Positions 1 through 9,341 of a DNA stretch of 64,000 nucleotides are shown piece after piece. A model generated the notes under the pieces. That model searched no databases and had not been told where the DNA came from. It saw only the letters and a list, made by a program, of their open reading frames with translations. This DNA comes from CAZMXP01 sp964570285 (GTDB lineage Bacteria > Planctomycetota > PLA2), in the NCBI GenBank assembly GCA_964570285.1, contig CAZMXP010000002.1, positions 62,001 through 126,000 of the forward strand, read 5' to 3'. The translations under genes were made by a program, and so were the position numbers. Position 1 is the first letter of the stretch. Each line of letters starts with the position of its first letter.

Positions 1-1749
1 CGCGCGTCCGGCGAGCATGAACGGCGAGATCAGCAGGAGCCAGGTGCGCGATGCGACGCGGCGCGCGATCCCCATGCGCCGCCCCTTCAGCCACGCCAGC
101 GCGTGCCGGTCCCCGACGAGCAGCGCCGCCCTCCCGAACCTCCTCCTGGGCTTCCTCGCTCCGCCGCTCCGGGCGAAGCGGGGAAGCGTGGCCAGCAGCG
201 TCGGGATCACGAAGAGCGCGACGAGGAGCGACGCGAGCAGCGAGAAGACGACGGTCAGCGCGAGGTCGCGGAAGACCTGCCCGGCGATGCCCGCCTCCTC
301 GACGAAGACGATCGGGAAGAAGACGCAGATCGACGTCAGCGTGGACGCGGTGATCGCGCCCGCGACGTCGCGCACGCCCGCGACCGCCGCCTCGAGGGGG
401 CGAAGGCCGTCGGCGCGCCGCCGCTCGGAGGACTCGAGGACGACGATCGCGTTGTCCACCAGCATGCCGACGCCGAGGGCGAGACCGCCGAGCGACATCA
501 CGTTCAGCGAGACGTCCCAGAGGAACATCGGCGCGAACGTCGCGAGGATGCAGACGCCGATCACGCCGCCGGCGATGAACGTCGGCAGCGCGCTCCGGAG
601 GAAGAGGTAGAGGATCAGCGTCGCGAGGACGCCGCCGAGGATCGCCGTGTCGCGCACCTCGCCGATCGCCCCCTCGATGAAGCGGCTCTGGTCGGTCAGC
701 ACGCGCAGCGAGACCCACTCCGCGAGCGCCTCGGAGAGGTTCTTCGTCGCGACGACCGCCGCGGCCATCTCCTGGCGGCCGTGCCCGCGCCGGGCATTCG
801 CCGGCGCCGGCTCCGCCCCCCCGACCCCCCCGAACATCCGCTCCTTCACCGCCTTCGCGACCGCGACGAGGTTGCTGTCCGCCTTCTTGTAGACCTCCAC
901 GAGCACCGCCTCGCGCCCGTCGAGGAAGGCCGCCATCTCGCGCTCCTTCCAGCTCTCCTCGACGGTGCCGATGTCGCGCACGCGGATCGCGACCTCGTCG
1001 ATGCGCCGCACGACCAGCGCGCCGATCTCCGACGGCGTGCGCAGCTCGTTGACCGAGCGGACGACGTACTCGATCGGCCCCTCGCGGATCAGCCCCGCCG
1101 CCTCGTTGCGGTTCGCGCCGAGCAGAGCGCGCTCGACCTCGCCGATGCGGATGCCGGTGCGCTTCAGGTCGGCCTCGCGCAGGTGGACGGCGATCTCGCG
1201 CTCGCGTCCGCCGCGGATCTTCGCCGCGGCGACGCCGGGCAGCTTCTTCAGCTCCTTCTCGACCTCCTCCTCGGCGAGGCGGCGCGCGAGCGCGAGGTCG
1301 CGCTCCGCGGTGCCCCTCGACGAGACGGCGATGCGCAGGACCGGGTCGAGGTTGGGGTCGTAGGGGAGCAGCAGCGGGCGCTTCGCCTCGTCGGGCAGCA
1401 GCGCCGCGTCGAGCTTCGCCTCGAGGTCGCTGCGCACCGCGGCCATGTCCGCGTCCCAGCGGAACTCGAGCGTGATGTCGGAGAAGCCGCTGCGGGAGAC
1501 CGACGTCATCGAGACGAGCCCGCCGGCGGTCGCGAGGCGCTTCTCGAGCACCTCGGTGACGCGCTGGTCGACGTCGCGGGGGCCGCTGCCGGGGAACTCG
1601 GTGCGCACCGTCAGCGTCGGGTAGTTCAGGTCGGGCAGGAGCGACAGGTCGAGGCGGCGGAAGGAGACGACGCCGAAGAGGAGCACGACGGCGACGACCA
1701 TCGCCACCGCGACCGGGCGGCGCGCGGCCCCGGCGAGCGGGCCGCTCAT
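1..1749 (-). CDS. RND-family efflux pump inner-membrane subunit (3' part beyond the window)
   Basis: Proton-driven RND transporter that would form a tripartite pump with the adaptor encoded just upstream. About 583 N-terminal residues are visible; the rest lies beyond base 1. A first membrane helix is near residues 11-28, followed by the large periplasmic porter region with the LDLSLLPDLNYPT-type entry typical of HAE/Cus pumps. TM2-TM4 follow, including GMLVDNAIVVLE with Asp432. The second acidic residue of the AcrB relay pair is Asn433 here. The ATG (1749) overlaps the adaptor's TGA by ATGA, so the two are co-translated. The substrate (drug or metal) cannot be told from this half. Confidence 0.9.
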   Translation of the reverse strand, partial: MSGPLAGAARRPVAVAMVVAVVLLFGVVSFRRLDLSLLPDLNYPTLTVRTEFPGSGPRDVDQRVTEVLEKRLATAGGLVSMTSVSRSGFSDITLEFRWDADMAAVRSDLEAKLDAALLPDEAKRPLLLPYDPNLDPVLRIAVSSRGTAERDLALARRLAEEEVEKELKKLPGVAAAKIRGGREREIAVHLREADLKRTGIRIGEVERALLGANRNEAAGLIREGPIEYVVRSVNELRTPSEIGALVVRRIDEVAIRVRDIGTVEESWKEREMAAFLDGREAVLVEVYKKADSNLVAVAKAVKERMFGGVGGAEPAPANARRGHGRQEMAAAVVATKNLSEALAEWVSLRVLTDQSRFIEGAIGEVRDTAILGGVLATLILYLFLRSALPTFIAGGVIGVCILATFAPMFLWDVSLNVMSLGGLALGVGMLVDNAIVVLESSERRRADGLRPLEAAVAGVRDVAGAITASTLTSICVFFPIVFVEEAGIAGQVFRDLALTVVFSLLASLLVALFVIPTLLATLPRFARSGGARKPRRRFGRAALLVGDRHALAWLKGRRMGIARRVASRTWLLLISPFMLAGRA

Positions 1750-2963
1750 GGCGTGCGGATCTCGACGGCCGCGCCGTGGGTCAGCGTGTCCTGCCCCTCG
1801 ACGACGACCGCGGAGCCCTCCTCGATCGCGTCGAGGATCTCGAGGCTGTCGCCGCTCTCGAGGCCGGTGCGCACGAGGCGGCGCACCGCCTTGCCCTCCT
1901 CGATCGTGAAGAGGTAGGTGCCTTCGTCGCCGTCGTGCAGCACGCACCGCTTCGGCACGACGAGCGCGCCCGCGCGGCGCTCGACGACGATGCGCAGGTT
2001 CACGAAGAGCCCCGGCTTGAACCCGGCGGCGGGCTCGACGCCGATCTTGCAGCGCACGGTCCCCGACTCGCGCTCGATCGTCGGCGCGACGAGGAGCACC
2101 TTCCCCGCCGTCGCCGCCGGCGCGGCGCTGCTGCCGACCAGCACGAGGTTGCCCTCGCTCACGCGCGCCGCCTCCCGGGCGGGCACCTGCGCGTAGACGA
2201 CCAGCGAGCGCGGGTCCTCGACGCGGTAGAGCAGGTCGCCGACGCGCACGCGCTCCCCCTCGCGCACGTTGCAGAGCGTCACGACGCCGGCGATCGGCGA
2301 GCGGACGAGCGTCTTCCTCTCGCCCTCCTCGGCGCGGGCGAGCGCGATCTCCGCCTCCTCGACGGCGATCGCGCCGAGCCGGAGCGTCACCTGCGCCTTC
2401 TCGAGCGCCGCCTCGCTCGAGAGCAGCCGGGAATCGGCGAGGCTCTTCGCGAAGGTGGCGCGCTCGTGCTCCTCGCGCGAGATCGTGCCGTCGGTCATGC
2501 CGCTCGTCGTGCGCGCGAGCACCGAGTCCGCCTCGGCGACGAGCACCCGCGCCTGCTCCACGTCGCGCTCCGCCTGCCCCCGCGCGAGCTCCTGCTCCTC
2601 GATGCGCACGCGCTTGTCGCGCAGCCGGACCCCCGCCTCCTTCGTCGCGAGGGCGAGTTCGCGCCGCTCCAGCCGCGCGAGCAGCAGCGCGTCCGCCCCG
2701 TCGCCGCCGACCCGGTCCCCGAGGTCGCGCAGCCGCTGCTCGACCCGGCCCTCGATCTCGGCGGCGAGGTCGGCGCGGCGGTCGCTCTCCAGCGTCGCCT
2801 GCGTCTGGATCACCGCCTCGACCTCCCCGCGCACCGGAGCGACGGTGCGCACCGGCAGCGGCAGCGCCGGCTTCTTCTCCTCCTTCTCGCCCTTCGGGAC
2901 GGCCTCCCCGGGCCTGCCGCACGCGGCTACAAAGAGCAGGAGGGGCAGGAGACGGCTTTTCAC
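1746..2963 (-). CDS. RND pump periplasmic adaptor (membrane fusion) lipoprotein
   Basis: HlyD/AcrA-like adaptor bridging the inner-membrane pump to an outer-membrane channel. The GTG start (2963) begins MKSRLLPLLLFVAACG: a short lipoprotein signal peptide with the lipidated cysteine at residue 15. A long charged coiled-coil hairpin (about residues 70-215) is bracketed by the two lipoyl halves; the second half reads VRSPIAGVVTLCNVREGERV. Beta-barrel and membrane-proximal domains follow (VLVAPTIERESGTVRCKI). The length of 405 residues is normal. It is the first gene of a two-gene operon. A TAGAAT on the minus strand (2993-2988) lies 24 bases upstream of the start. Confidence 0.92.
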   Translation of the reverse strand: MKSRLLPLLLFVAACGRPGEAVPKGEKEEKKPALPLPVRTVAPVRGEVEAVIQTQATLESDRRADLAAEIEGRVEQRLRDLGDRVGGDGADALLLARLERRELALATKEAGVRLRDKRVRIEEQELARGQAERDVEQARVLVAEADSVLARTTSGMTDGTISREEHERATFAKSLADSRLLSSEAALEKAQVTLRLGAIAVEEAEIALARAEEGERKTLVRSPIAGVVTLCNVREGERVRVGDLLYRVEDPRSLVVYAQVPAREAARVSEGNLVLVGSSAAPAATAGKVLLVAPTIERESGTVRCKIGVEPAAGFKPGLFVNLRIVVERRAGALVVPKRCVLHDGDEGTYLFTIEEGKAVRRLVRTGLESGDSLEILDAIEEGSAVVVEGQDTLTHGAAVEIRTP

Positions 2964-3012
2964 GGGCGCGGAAGTGGGGAAACGGCGATTCTACCAGTGA
3001 GAATCGGGCGGC

Positions 3013-4128
3013 ATGAAGGTCAAGCAGGCCGCCGGCGACTTCAGGGTCGAGGAGGAGAGCCGCCTCTCCCCGGGCGCCGACGGCGAGTTCGCGCTCTACC
3101 GGCTGGCGAAGTCGGGCATCGGCACCCCCGAGGCGCTCGCCGTCGTCGCGCGGGCGTGGCGCATCGAGCGCCGGCGGATCGGTTTTGGCGGCCTCAAGGA
3201 CAAGTACGGCGAGACCGGCCAGACGATCTCGATCCGCCGCGGCCCGCGCCGCAACCTCGAAGGGAAGGGGTTCTCGCTCAACTACCTCGGCCAGTCGCCG
3301 CGCCCCGCCAGCCGCGGCGCGATCCTGCGCAACCGCTTCCGGATCACCCTCCGCGACCTCCGCCCCGGCGAGGCGCAGGCGATCCTCGCCCGCGCGCAGG
3401 ATGCCGTCGTCCACGGCGTGCCCGACTACTACGACGACCAGCGGTTCGGCTCGCTCCGCGGCACCGGCGGCCGCTTCATCGCCCGCGCGCTGCTCGCCGG
3501 GGAGTTCGAGGAGGCGCTCCGCCTCGCCATCGCGAGCCCCGACCGCGCCGACCGGAGCCGGATCAAGGCCACGCGCAAGCGGCTGAAGGCGCACTGGGGC
3601 GCGTGGGCCGCGCTGCGCGACGCGCTGCCCGAGGGGGCCGAGCGTCGCATCTGCGCGCGGCTCGCGGACGGCGCCGGATTCGCCGACGCCTACGCGCTCG
3701 TGGACCCCTCGCTCCGGTCGCTGCACCTCTCCGCCTACCAGGCACACCTCTTCAACGGGGCGCTGCGGCGCGCGGTGGGGGAGGGTCCTTCGCATCCTGG
3801 GGCCGACGGGGCCTATGTCTTCTTCGAGGGGGCGCGGGGGACGCACCTTCGGGACGAGCGGATCCCCCTCGCGAGCGGCGTGGCGCCCCCGCACCCCCTG
3901 CTCGATCCCCTCTTGGCCGAGGAGGGCGTCTCCCGCGAGCAGCTCGCTCGCCTGCCCTTCCGGCCCGGGTCGCGGGGGGCGCTCTTCTTCCCGGAGGAGT
4001 TCGAGGCCGCGGCACCGCTGCCGGACGAGTTGAACCCCGGGCGGGAGGCGCTCGCCCTCGCGTTCGCGCTGCGTCCGGGTTCCTACGCGACGATCCTGAT
4101 CAAGCGCTGCACCCCCAAGGTGCGGTAA
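3013..4128 (+). CDS. truD: tRNA pseudouridine(13) synthase TruD
   Basis: Isomerises U13 of tRNA to pseudouridine. The family signature GGLKDKYGETGQ places the catalytic Asp at residue 63. The GVPDYYDDQRFG segment matches the conserved PNYFGxQRFG block, and the C-terminal LHLSAYQAHLFN region matches the rest of the fold. At 371 residues it is full length. It starts 50 bp from the divergent adaptor gene. The only nearby promoter-like element is GAGAAT, ending 8 bases before the ATG, with no Shine-Dalgarno sequence. Confidence 0.95.
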   Translation: MKVKQAAGDFRVEEESRLSPGADGEFALYRLAKSGIGTPEALAVVARAWRIERRRIGFGGLKDKYGETGQTISIRRGPRRNLEGKGFSLNYLGQSPRPASRGAILRNRFRITLRDLRPGEAQAILARAQDAVVHGVPDYYDDQRFGSLRGTGGRFIARALLAGEFEEALRLAIASPDRADRSRIKATRKRLKAHWGAWAALRDALPEGAERRICARLADGAGFADAYALVDPSLRSLHLSAYQAHLFNGALRRAVGEGPSHPGADGAYVFFEGARGTHLRDERIPLASGVAPPHPLLDPLLAEEGVSREQLARLPFRPGSRGALFFPEEFEAAAPLPDELNPGREALALAFALRPGSYATILIKRCTPKVR

Positions 4129-4137
4129 AACGGTGGG

Positions 4138-5442
4138 GTGATCGAGATCGACAGGGCGCTGCTGGCGCAGAACCCCTGGTGGGCGACGGGGGCGCTGCCG
4201 GTGCGCGTGCGCCACACGCAGCCGCGGGGGGCCGACCTCTGCCTCCGCGAGAGCGAGCGCCCGGCGCTGCTCGTCGGCCCTCGGCGCAGCGGCAAGACGG
4301 CGACGCTCTTCCGGCTGCTCGACGACCACCTGCGGCGCGGGCGCTCGCCGAAGGATGCCATCTACCTGCCGCTCGACCACCCGCTGCTGCGCCTGCAGGG
4401 CCTGGGCCCGCTCGTGGACTCCGCGCTGCGCCTCGGCGCCGCCTCCGAGCGCCCGCTCGTGCTGATGGACGGGCTGCAAGCGCTCCCCGACTGGCCCGAG
4501 AGGCTGGTCGAGTTGCTGAAGACGCGGCCGCGGCCGCGCTTCATCGCGGCGAGCGCGGTGGCCCCGGGCGCGACGGAGGAGTGCTACGACACGGTGTCGC
4601 TGCCTCCGCTGCGGTTCCGCGAGTACTGCGACCTGCGGGGCCTGCCCGACCTCGGCGCGCCGCCGCTGGAGATCCTCGACCCGCGCCTCCCGAAGGAGTC
4701 GCGGCCGGAGGAGGACTACCTCTTCGACCGGGTGCTCGATCCCCTGCTCGCCGACTACCTCGTGCGGGGAGGCTTCCCCGAGGCGGTCTTCGAGCCCGAC
4801 CTCGCCGCGGCGCAGCAGGCGCTGCGGGAGGGCGTCGTGGCGCGCGCGGTCTACCAGGACCTGCCGGCCGTCGTCGGCGTGCTGAAGCTCGCCGATCTCG
4901 AGCGCGTGCTGCTCGCGACGCTCGTGCACGGGACCGGGCCGCTCGTGATCGAGACGCTCTCCGACGGCCTCGGCCTCGACCGCGCGACCGTCGCGCGCTA
5001 CCTCGACCACCTCGAGCGCGCGCAACTGCTGCGCGGGCTCCGCGGCGAGCGCTCGCGCACGCGCTACTTCCCGGCGGACCCCGCGCTGCCGAACGCGCTG
5101 CTCGGGCGGGGCGCGGAGGTGCTCGCGCGCCCGGAGGTGCGGGGCGCGCTCCTCGCGGGTGCCGTCCACGCGCATCTCGCGAGCCACTGCGCCGGGCGCG
5201 GGCTCACGCTCGGCTCGTTCCGCGACGGCGAACTCGAGGGCGACTTCGTCGTCTCCGGCGCCAAGGGCACCCGGCTCGTGCTGCTCGGCGAGAGCGGCGA
5301 GCCCGAGCGCCTCCTGCAGCGGGCGAAGGCGGATGCGGCCTTCCTGCTCTACGGGTCGCTCTCGCGCCGACTCGAGACGCTCTCCTTCTTCGAATCGCTC
5401 TTCCACCTCCCGGCGGCCTACTTCCTCTACGCGCTCGCATGA
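4138..5442 (+). CDS. P-loop ATPase of the AAA_14/DUF4143 type
   Basis: A 434-residue cytosolic ATPase starting at GTG 4138, nine bases after truD. Walker A is GPRRSGKT near residue 45, and a Walker-B-like strand reads PLVLMDGLQALPDW. The core ends with LPPLRFREYCDLRG and DYLVRGGFPEAVFE, the usual layout of this family. A winged-helix-like segment follows (ETLSDGLGLDRATVARYLDHLERAQLLRGL), then the C-terminal DUF4143-like region with GRGLTLGSFRDGELEGDFVV. The cellular role of these proteins is unknown; some are linked to toxin-like or DNA-associated functions. TAAAAC ends six bases before the start. The stop overlaps the moeA start. Confidence 0.8.
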   Translation: MIEIDRALLAQNPWWATGALPVRVRHTQPRGADLCLRESERPALLVGPRRSGKTATLFRLLDDHLRRGRSPKDAIYLPLDHPLLRLQGLGPLVDSALRLGAASERPLVLMDGLQALPDWPERLVELLKTRPRPRFIAASAVAPGATEECYDTVSLPPLRFREYCDLRGLPDLGAPPLEILDPRLPKESRPEEDYLFDRVLDPLLADYLVRGGFPEAVFEPDLAAAQQALREGVVARAVYQDLPAVVGVLKLADLERVLLATLVHGTGPLVIETLSDGLGLDRATVARYLDHLERAQLLRGLRGERSRTRYFPADPALPNALLGRGAEVLARPEVRGALLAGAVHAHLASHCAGRGLTLGSFRDGELEGDFVVSGAKGTRLVLLGESGEPERLLQRAKADAAFLLYGSLSRRLETLSFFESLFHLPAAYFLYALA

Positions 5443-6620
5443 TCTCCGTGGACGAGGCGCGCGCGATCGTGCGGGCCCGGGCGTCGCCGCTGCCGGGCAC
5501 GGAGCGGATCGCGCTCGCGCAGGCCCTCGGCCGCGTGCTTGCCGGGCCCGTCGTCGCCGACCGCGACGACCCCCCGTTCGAGCGGGCGATGATGGACGGC
5601 TACGCGGTCCGCGGCGACGACACCCGCGGGGCTCCCTGCGCGCTGCGCGTGACCGGCGCGATCGCCGCCGGCGACGCGTCGCTGCCGGCGGTGCGCCCGG
5701 GGGAGGCGGTCTGGATCAACACGGGCGCGCCGCTGCCCCCCGGCGCGGACGCCGTCGTGCCGGTCGAGATGACGCGGGGCAAGGTCGAGATCCTCGTCGC
5801 GGTCGGCAAGGGGGCGCATGTGCTGGGGCGGGGGGCGCTGGCGCGGCGCGGCGAGACCCTGATCGACGGGCTCCTGACGCCCGAGGCGATCGGCATCTGC
5901 GCGGCCGCGGGCGCCGACCCCGTCGCCGTGCGCCGCCGCCCGCGCGTCGCGGTGCTCGCGACCGGGAGCGAGCTCGACCGGGCCCCCGGCCCCCACCAGA
6001 TACGCAACTCCAACGGCCCGACGTTGATTGCGTTGTTGCATTCGCACGAGGTGTCGGACCTCGGCGCCGTCGCCGACGACCCCGCCGCCACGGCGCGCGC
6101 GGTGCGCCGCGGGCTCGAGAGCGACCTGCTCGTGACGACCGGAGGCGTCTCGAAGGGCGACCACGATCTGGTGCGCCCCGCGCTCGAGGAGGCGGGCGTG
6201 GAGATCCTCTTCCACGGCGTCGCGCTGCAGCCGGGCAAGCCGGTGCTCTTCGGCGAGCACGCGGGCGGGAGGGTCTTCGGCCTGCCCGGCAACCCCGCCT
6301 CGTCGCTCGTCTGCGCCGACCTCTTCGTGCTGCCCTATCTCGCGGCCCTCGCGGGCCGCGCCTTCGACGAGGTGCTGTCCCCGGTGCGCGCCCGGCTGAC
6401 CGCGCCGGTGGAGGCGTCGCCGAAACGCCGCCGCGTCTTCCCGTGCGCGCTGCGCGGCGGGCGCGTCGAGCCGCTGCCGTGGCGCAGTTCCGCCGACCTC
6501 TACTCCCTCGCGCGGGGGAACGCCTACCTCGTCATCGAGCCCGGCGTGCCGCTGGCGGAGGGCGACGAGGTGACCTGCCTGCTGCCGGAGCGGGCGGCGG
6601 CGCGTGCGCTGGGGCGATGA
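5439..6620 (+). CDS. moeA: Molybdopterin molybdenumtransferase MoeA
   Basis: Inserts molybdate into adenylated molybdopterin to complete the molybdenum cofactor. Of the usual family marks, PPFERAMMDGYAVR (about residues 46-60), NTGAPLPPGADAVVPVE, the MPT-binding ATGSELD strand, TTGGVSKGDHD and GLPGNPASSLVC are all present. Length is 393 residues. The ATG (5439) overlaps the previous gene's TGA, and its own TGA overlaps lnt. No other molybdenum-cofactor gene is in the window, so the rest of the pathway must lie elsewhere. Confidence 0.96.
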   Translation: MISVDEARAIVRARASPLPGTERIALAQALGRVLAGPVVADRDDPPFERAMMDGYAVRGDDTRGAPCALRVTGAIAAGDASLPAVRPGEAVWINTGAPLPPGADAVVPVEMTRGKVEILVAVGKGAHVLGRGALARRGETLIDGLLTPEAIGICAAAGADPVAVRRRPRVAVLATGSELDRAPGPHQIRNSNGPTLIALLHSHEVSDLGAVADDPAATARAVRRGLESDLLVTTGGVSKGDHDLVRPALEEAGVEILFHGVALQPGKPVLFGEHAGGRVFGLPGNPASSLVCADLFVLPYLAALAGRAFDEVLSPVRARLTAPVEASPKRRRVFPCALRGGRVEPLPWRSSADLYSLARGNAYLVIEPGVPLAEGDEVTCLLPERAAARALGR

Positions 6621-8332
6621 GGATCCCGCTGCGGCGGGTCTTTCCCGCGCTCTTCGTCCTCTGCTTCGGCCTCTCGCTGTTGCCCGGGCTGCCGGTGCAC
6701 GGCTACGGCCAGCTCTGGTTCGCGCTTCCGCTGCTCTTCTGGTTCCGGAATCCGGAGCACCGGCGGCGCCTGCTGCTCTTCTCCGCCGGGATCGTCGTGC
6801 AGGTGCTCGCCTTCCCCGACATCGACTGGGGCGTGCTCGGATGGGTGCTGCTTGTGCCCTACCTTCTCGCGCGGGAGTGCAGGGACGGCGCCCACCCGTG
6901 GGCGGCGGCCTTCCTCTACGGATTCCTGCGCGCCCACGTCGGCTTCTTCTGGCTCGGGTGGATCCACTTCGTCGCGTGGTTCGCCGTCTCGGTCTTCTCC
7001 GCCGCGCTCTTCGCGCTGCTCTTCGAGGGGACGATGCGGCTCCTGAGCTTCGTGCCGTACGCGCTTCGTGTCGCGACCGGCTGGGTGCTCTTCGAGTGGG
7101 GGCACGCGCGGCTCTTCGGCGGCTTCCCGTGGCTCTTCCTCTCCCACACGCAGTACGGCTTCCGCACCGTCATCCAGGCCGCGGACCTCGTCGGCGCGGC
7201 GGGCCTCTCCTTCCTTCTCGCCTATGGGCAGGCGGCGGCGCTGCGCGTCGTGCGGGAGCGCCGCTGGGCCGAGGGCGTGGTCGCGGCGCTGCTGCTCGCG
7301 GCCACGCTCGCCTACGGCGGATTGCGGGAGGGGCCCGGGGAGGGGCCGAGGGAGGAGATCCTGCTCGTCCAGACGAATTTCGCGCACTCGGTGAAGACGG
7401 GGGACGGCCTCACGCTCGAGAGCCTGCTCGACAAGCTCTACGGGTTGACGCTGGAGGGGCTCGTGGCGCACCCGGAGTGCAGGCTGGTCGTCTGGCCCGA
7501 GACGATGTTTCCCTACCCCTACGTCGAAGGCGATCCGGAGGACACGTTCGAGTTCGAGAGCACGCTGCGCCTGCTGGCGCAGGAGTTCCGGCGCCCCGTG
7601 CTCTACGGGATCAACTCGTTCACGTCGATCGAGAAGGCGCGTCGGCTTCGCGGATACAACGCGCTGCTGCTCGCCGACGAGGCGGGCGGCATCGCGGGGA
7701 TCTACCGCAAGCAGCGCCTCGTGCCGATGGGGGAGGAGTTCCTGCTGCGGCGGCTCCTCCCCGAGCGCTGGTGCGACCGCGTGATGGACTTCATGATCCG
7801 CTGGTTCCGCTATCCGGAGAGCTGCGACCTCGAGGCGGGGGAGGGGTTCGTGCTGCTGGACGCGGGCCCGGGACTGCTCTGCGCGCCCCTCATCTGTTTC
7901 GAGGGGCTCTACCCCGACCTCGCCCGCGAGGTGCTGGAGCGCGGCGAGGCCGACCTCATCCTCCATCTGATGAACAACGGGTGGTTCGGCCCCTTCGAGC
8001 CGCGGCAGGCGATCGCGAGCTGGGTCTTCCGCGCCGTGGAGGCGCGCATGCCCTTCGTGAGCTGCGCCAACGTCGGCCAGAGCTGCCTCGTGGAGCCCGA
8101 CGGGACCATCTCGGCCAAGCTCGAGCCGGTCCCCGCCGAGGGCTTCCTCTTGGCCCGGATCCCGCGCCCGTGGCCCGTTTCCCTCTATCGAAGGGGGGGC
8201 TACCTCGCCCTTCCGCTGGTCCTCGCCGGGCTTCTCCTGCTCTTCGGCCTGCGCGCTCGCCCGTGGGCGGCGTCGCGGGGCGGGGGGGGCGGAGTCCCGG
8301 GGAGGAAAGGAGACTCTTTGGGACCGTCTTGA
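6617..8332 (+). CDS. lnt: Apolipoprotein N-acyltransferase
   Basis: Adds the third acyl chain to lipoproteins in the inner membrane. The N-terminal third is hydrophobic helices, followed by a nitrilase-fold periplasmic domain. The catalytic triad is visible: Glu in VVWPETMFPYPYV, Lys in IYRKQRLVPMGEEF and Cys in APLICFEGLYPDL. It has 571 residues, with a last helix (GYLALPLVLAGLLLLFGL) and a Gly-rich basic tail. The ATG overlaps the moeA stop. Its presence fits the several lipoproteins in this window (adaptor, subtilase, 62243-63211) and a diderm envelope. Confidence 0.95.
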   Translation: MRIPLRRVFPALFVLCFGLSLLPGLPVHGYGQLWFALPLLFWFRNPEHRRRLLLFSAGIVVQVLAFPDIDWGVLGWVLLVPYLLARECRDGAHPWAAAFLYGFLRAHVGFFWLGWIHFVAWFAVSVFSAALFALLFEGTMRLLSFVPYALRVATGWVLFEWGHARLFGGFPWLFLSHTQYGFRTVIQAADLVGAAGLSFLLAYGQAAALRVVRERRWAEGVVAALLLAATLAYGGLREGPGEGPREEILLVQTNFAHSVKTGDGLTLESLLDKLYGLTLEGLVAHPECRLVVWPETMFPYPYVEGDPEDTFEFESTLRLLAQEFRRPVLYGINSFTSIEKARRLRGYNALLLADEAGGIAGIYRKQRLVPMGEEFLLRRLLPERWCDRVMDFMIRWFRYPESCDLEAGEGFVLLDAGPGLLCAPLICFEGLYPDLAREVLERGEADLILHLMNNGWFGPFEPRQAIASWVFRAVEARMPFVSCANVGQSCLVEPDGTISAKLEPVPAEGFLLARIPRPWPVSLYRRGGYLALPLVLAGLLLLFGLRARPWAASRGGGGGVPGRKGDSLGPS

Positions 8333-8357
8333 CTCCCGGGGGGCGTTTTGCTGTTAT
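8329..8357 (+). promoter_or_regulatory. Promoter of the coiled-coil protein gene (predicted)
   Basis: TTGACT (8329-8334), 17-base spacer, TGTTAT (8352-8357). The -35 overlaps the lnt stop codon. It would give a leader of about 110 bases before the ATG at 8478, one of the few long leaders here. Confidence 0.5.
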
Positions 8358-8477
8358 GTCGCCCTAGTCCAGCGGGTGGCATCTTCCATCGGTGGGAGCG
8401 CGCGCCGGATTCGTTCGGCAAAGAACCAGATCGATCCGAAGAGACGATCAGAAGAGACGCAGGAAGGGAGTCCCTCC

Positions 8478-9323
8478 ATGTCGAGCATGGCGAAGATCTT
8501 CGTCGTGGTGAACCTCATCTTGGCCGTTGCCGTTTTCGGCGCCGCCGCTGCGCTCCTCGGGGCGCAGGACGACTACAAGAAGGCCTTGGAGAGGGCCAGC
8601 GCGGACTTCGACAAGTTCCGGGCGGAAAAGGAAGCCGACATCACGCGCCTCCGCAAGGATGCCGCGGACCAGACGCTGAAGGCGTCGGAGGCCATCGCCG
8701 CGAAGACCAGCGCCGAGAGCACGCTCGAAGGCGTGCGTCGCGAGAGCGCCAACCTGAAGAGCATGAACGAGCAGCTGAACAGCTCGGTCGAGACGCTCAC
8801 GAAGGACGTCTCCTCGCTGCGGGACATCATCGAAGCGGATCGCGCCTCGCGCGAGAAGCTCTCCGCCGAGGCGAAGGCCGCGGCCACCGACAAGATGAAC
8901 CTGCAGAAGAAGTGGGAGGAGGAGGTCCGCGCCCGGGCGAGCGCCGACAGCACGATCAACGACCTCAACGAGACGATCCAGTCGCTGACCGCCGAGAAGG
9001 GCGACATGGAGAAGGACCTCCGCAACAAGACCTTCTGGCTCGACAAGTACCGCGAGCGCCACGGGGACATGGTGGGCACGACGGGTTCCGCGGGCCGGGT
9101 CATGAGCGTGCGCGGGAACCTGGTCGTCCTCTCCGTCGGCTCGAAGGACAAGGTGTCCGTCGGCGACGTCTACAGCATCCGCCGCGGCTCGACGTTCGTG
9201 GGCCAGATGAAGGTCACGAAGGTCTACGCGGACCAGGCGGTCGGCGAGTTCGATGATCGCTTCACCGGTCCCGGGCAGGCTCCGCAGGCGGGCGACACCG
9301 CCGAGCCCTCCAGCGTCCGCTAG
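8478..9323 (+). CDS. Membrane-anchored coiled-coil protein with C-terminal beta domain (MreC-like layout)
   Basis: No known family recognised. The ATG at 8478 was chosen because AGGAAGGGAG lies just ahead; an earlier in-frame ATG at 8376 has no such site. The 281 residues comprise one N-terminal membrane helix (about residues 5-26), then roughly 170 residues of charged heptad-like coiled coil, then a compact beta-rich domain from about residue 195 (GRVMSVRGNLVVLSVGSKD, VSVGDVYSIRRG, FVGQMKVTKVY), and a Pro/Gly-rich tail. This TM/coiled-coil/beta order resembles MreC, although sequence identity is not evident. It is probably co-transcribed with the 52-residue protein at 9342 and lies just upstream of mreB. 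A role in envelope or shape control is inference only. Confidence 0.8.
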   Translation: MSSMAKIFVVVNLILAVAVFGAAAALLGAQDDYKKALERASADFDKFRAEKEADITRLRKDAADQTLKASEAIAAKTSAESTLEGVRRESANLKSMNEQLNSSVETLTKDVSSLRDIIEADRASREKLSAEAKAAATDKMNLQKKWEEEVRARASADSTINDLNETIQSLTAEKGDMEKDLRNKTFWLDKYRERHGDMVGTTGSAGRVMSVRGNLVVLSVGSKDKVSVGDVYSIRRGSTFVGQMKVTKVYADQAVGEFDDRFTGPGQAPQAGDTAEPSSVR

Positions 9324-9341
9324 TCGAAAGGAACGACGGCC

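Noticed and set aside
103..1917. A 604-codon plus-strand open frame
   Set aside because: Antisense to the RND pump and adaptor, whose conserved motifs are on the minus strand.
8376..8477. Upstream ATG 8376 as the start of the coiled-coil gene
   Set aside because: It would add a hydrophilic 34-residue leader before the membrane anchor and lacks a ribosome site, whereas ATG 8478 has AGGAAGGGAG.
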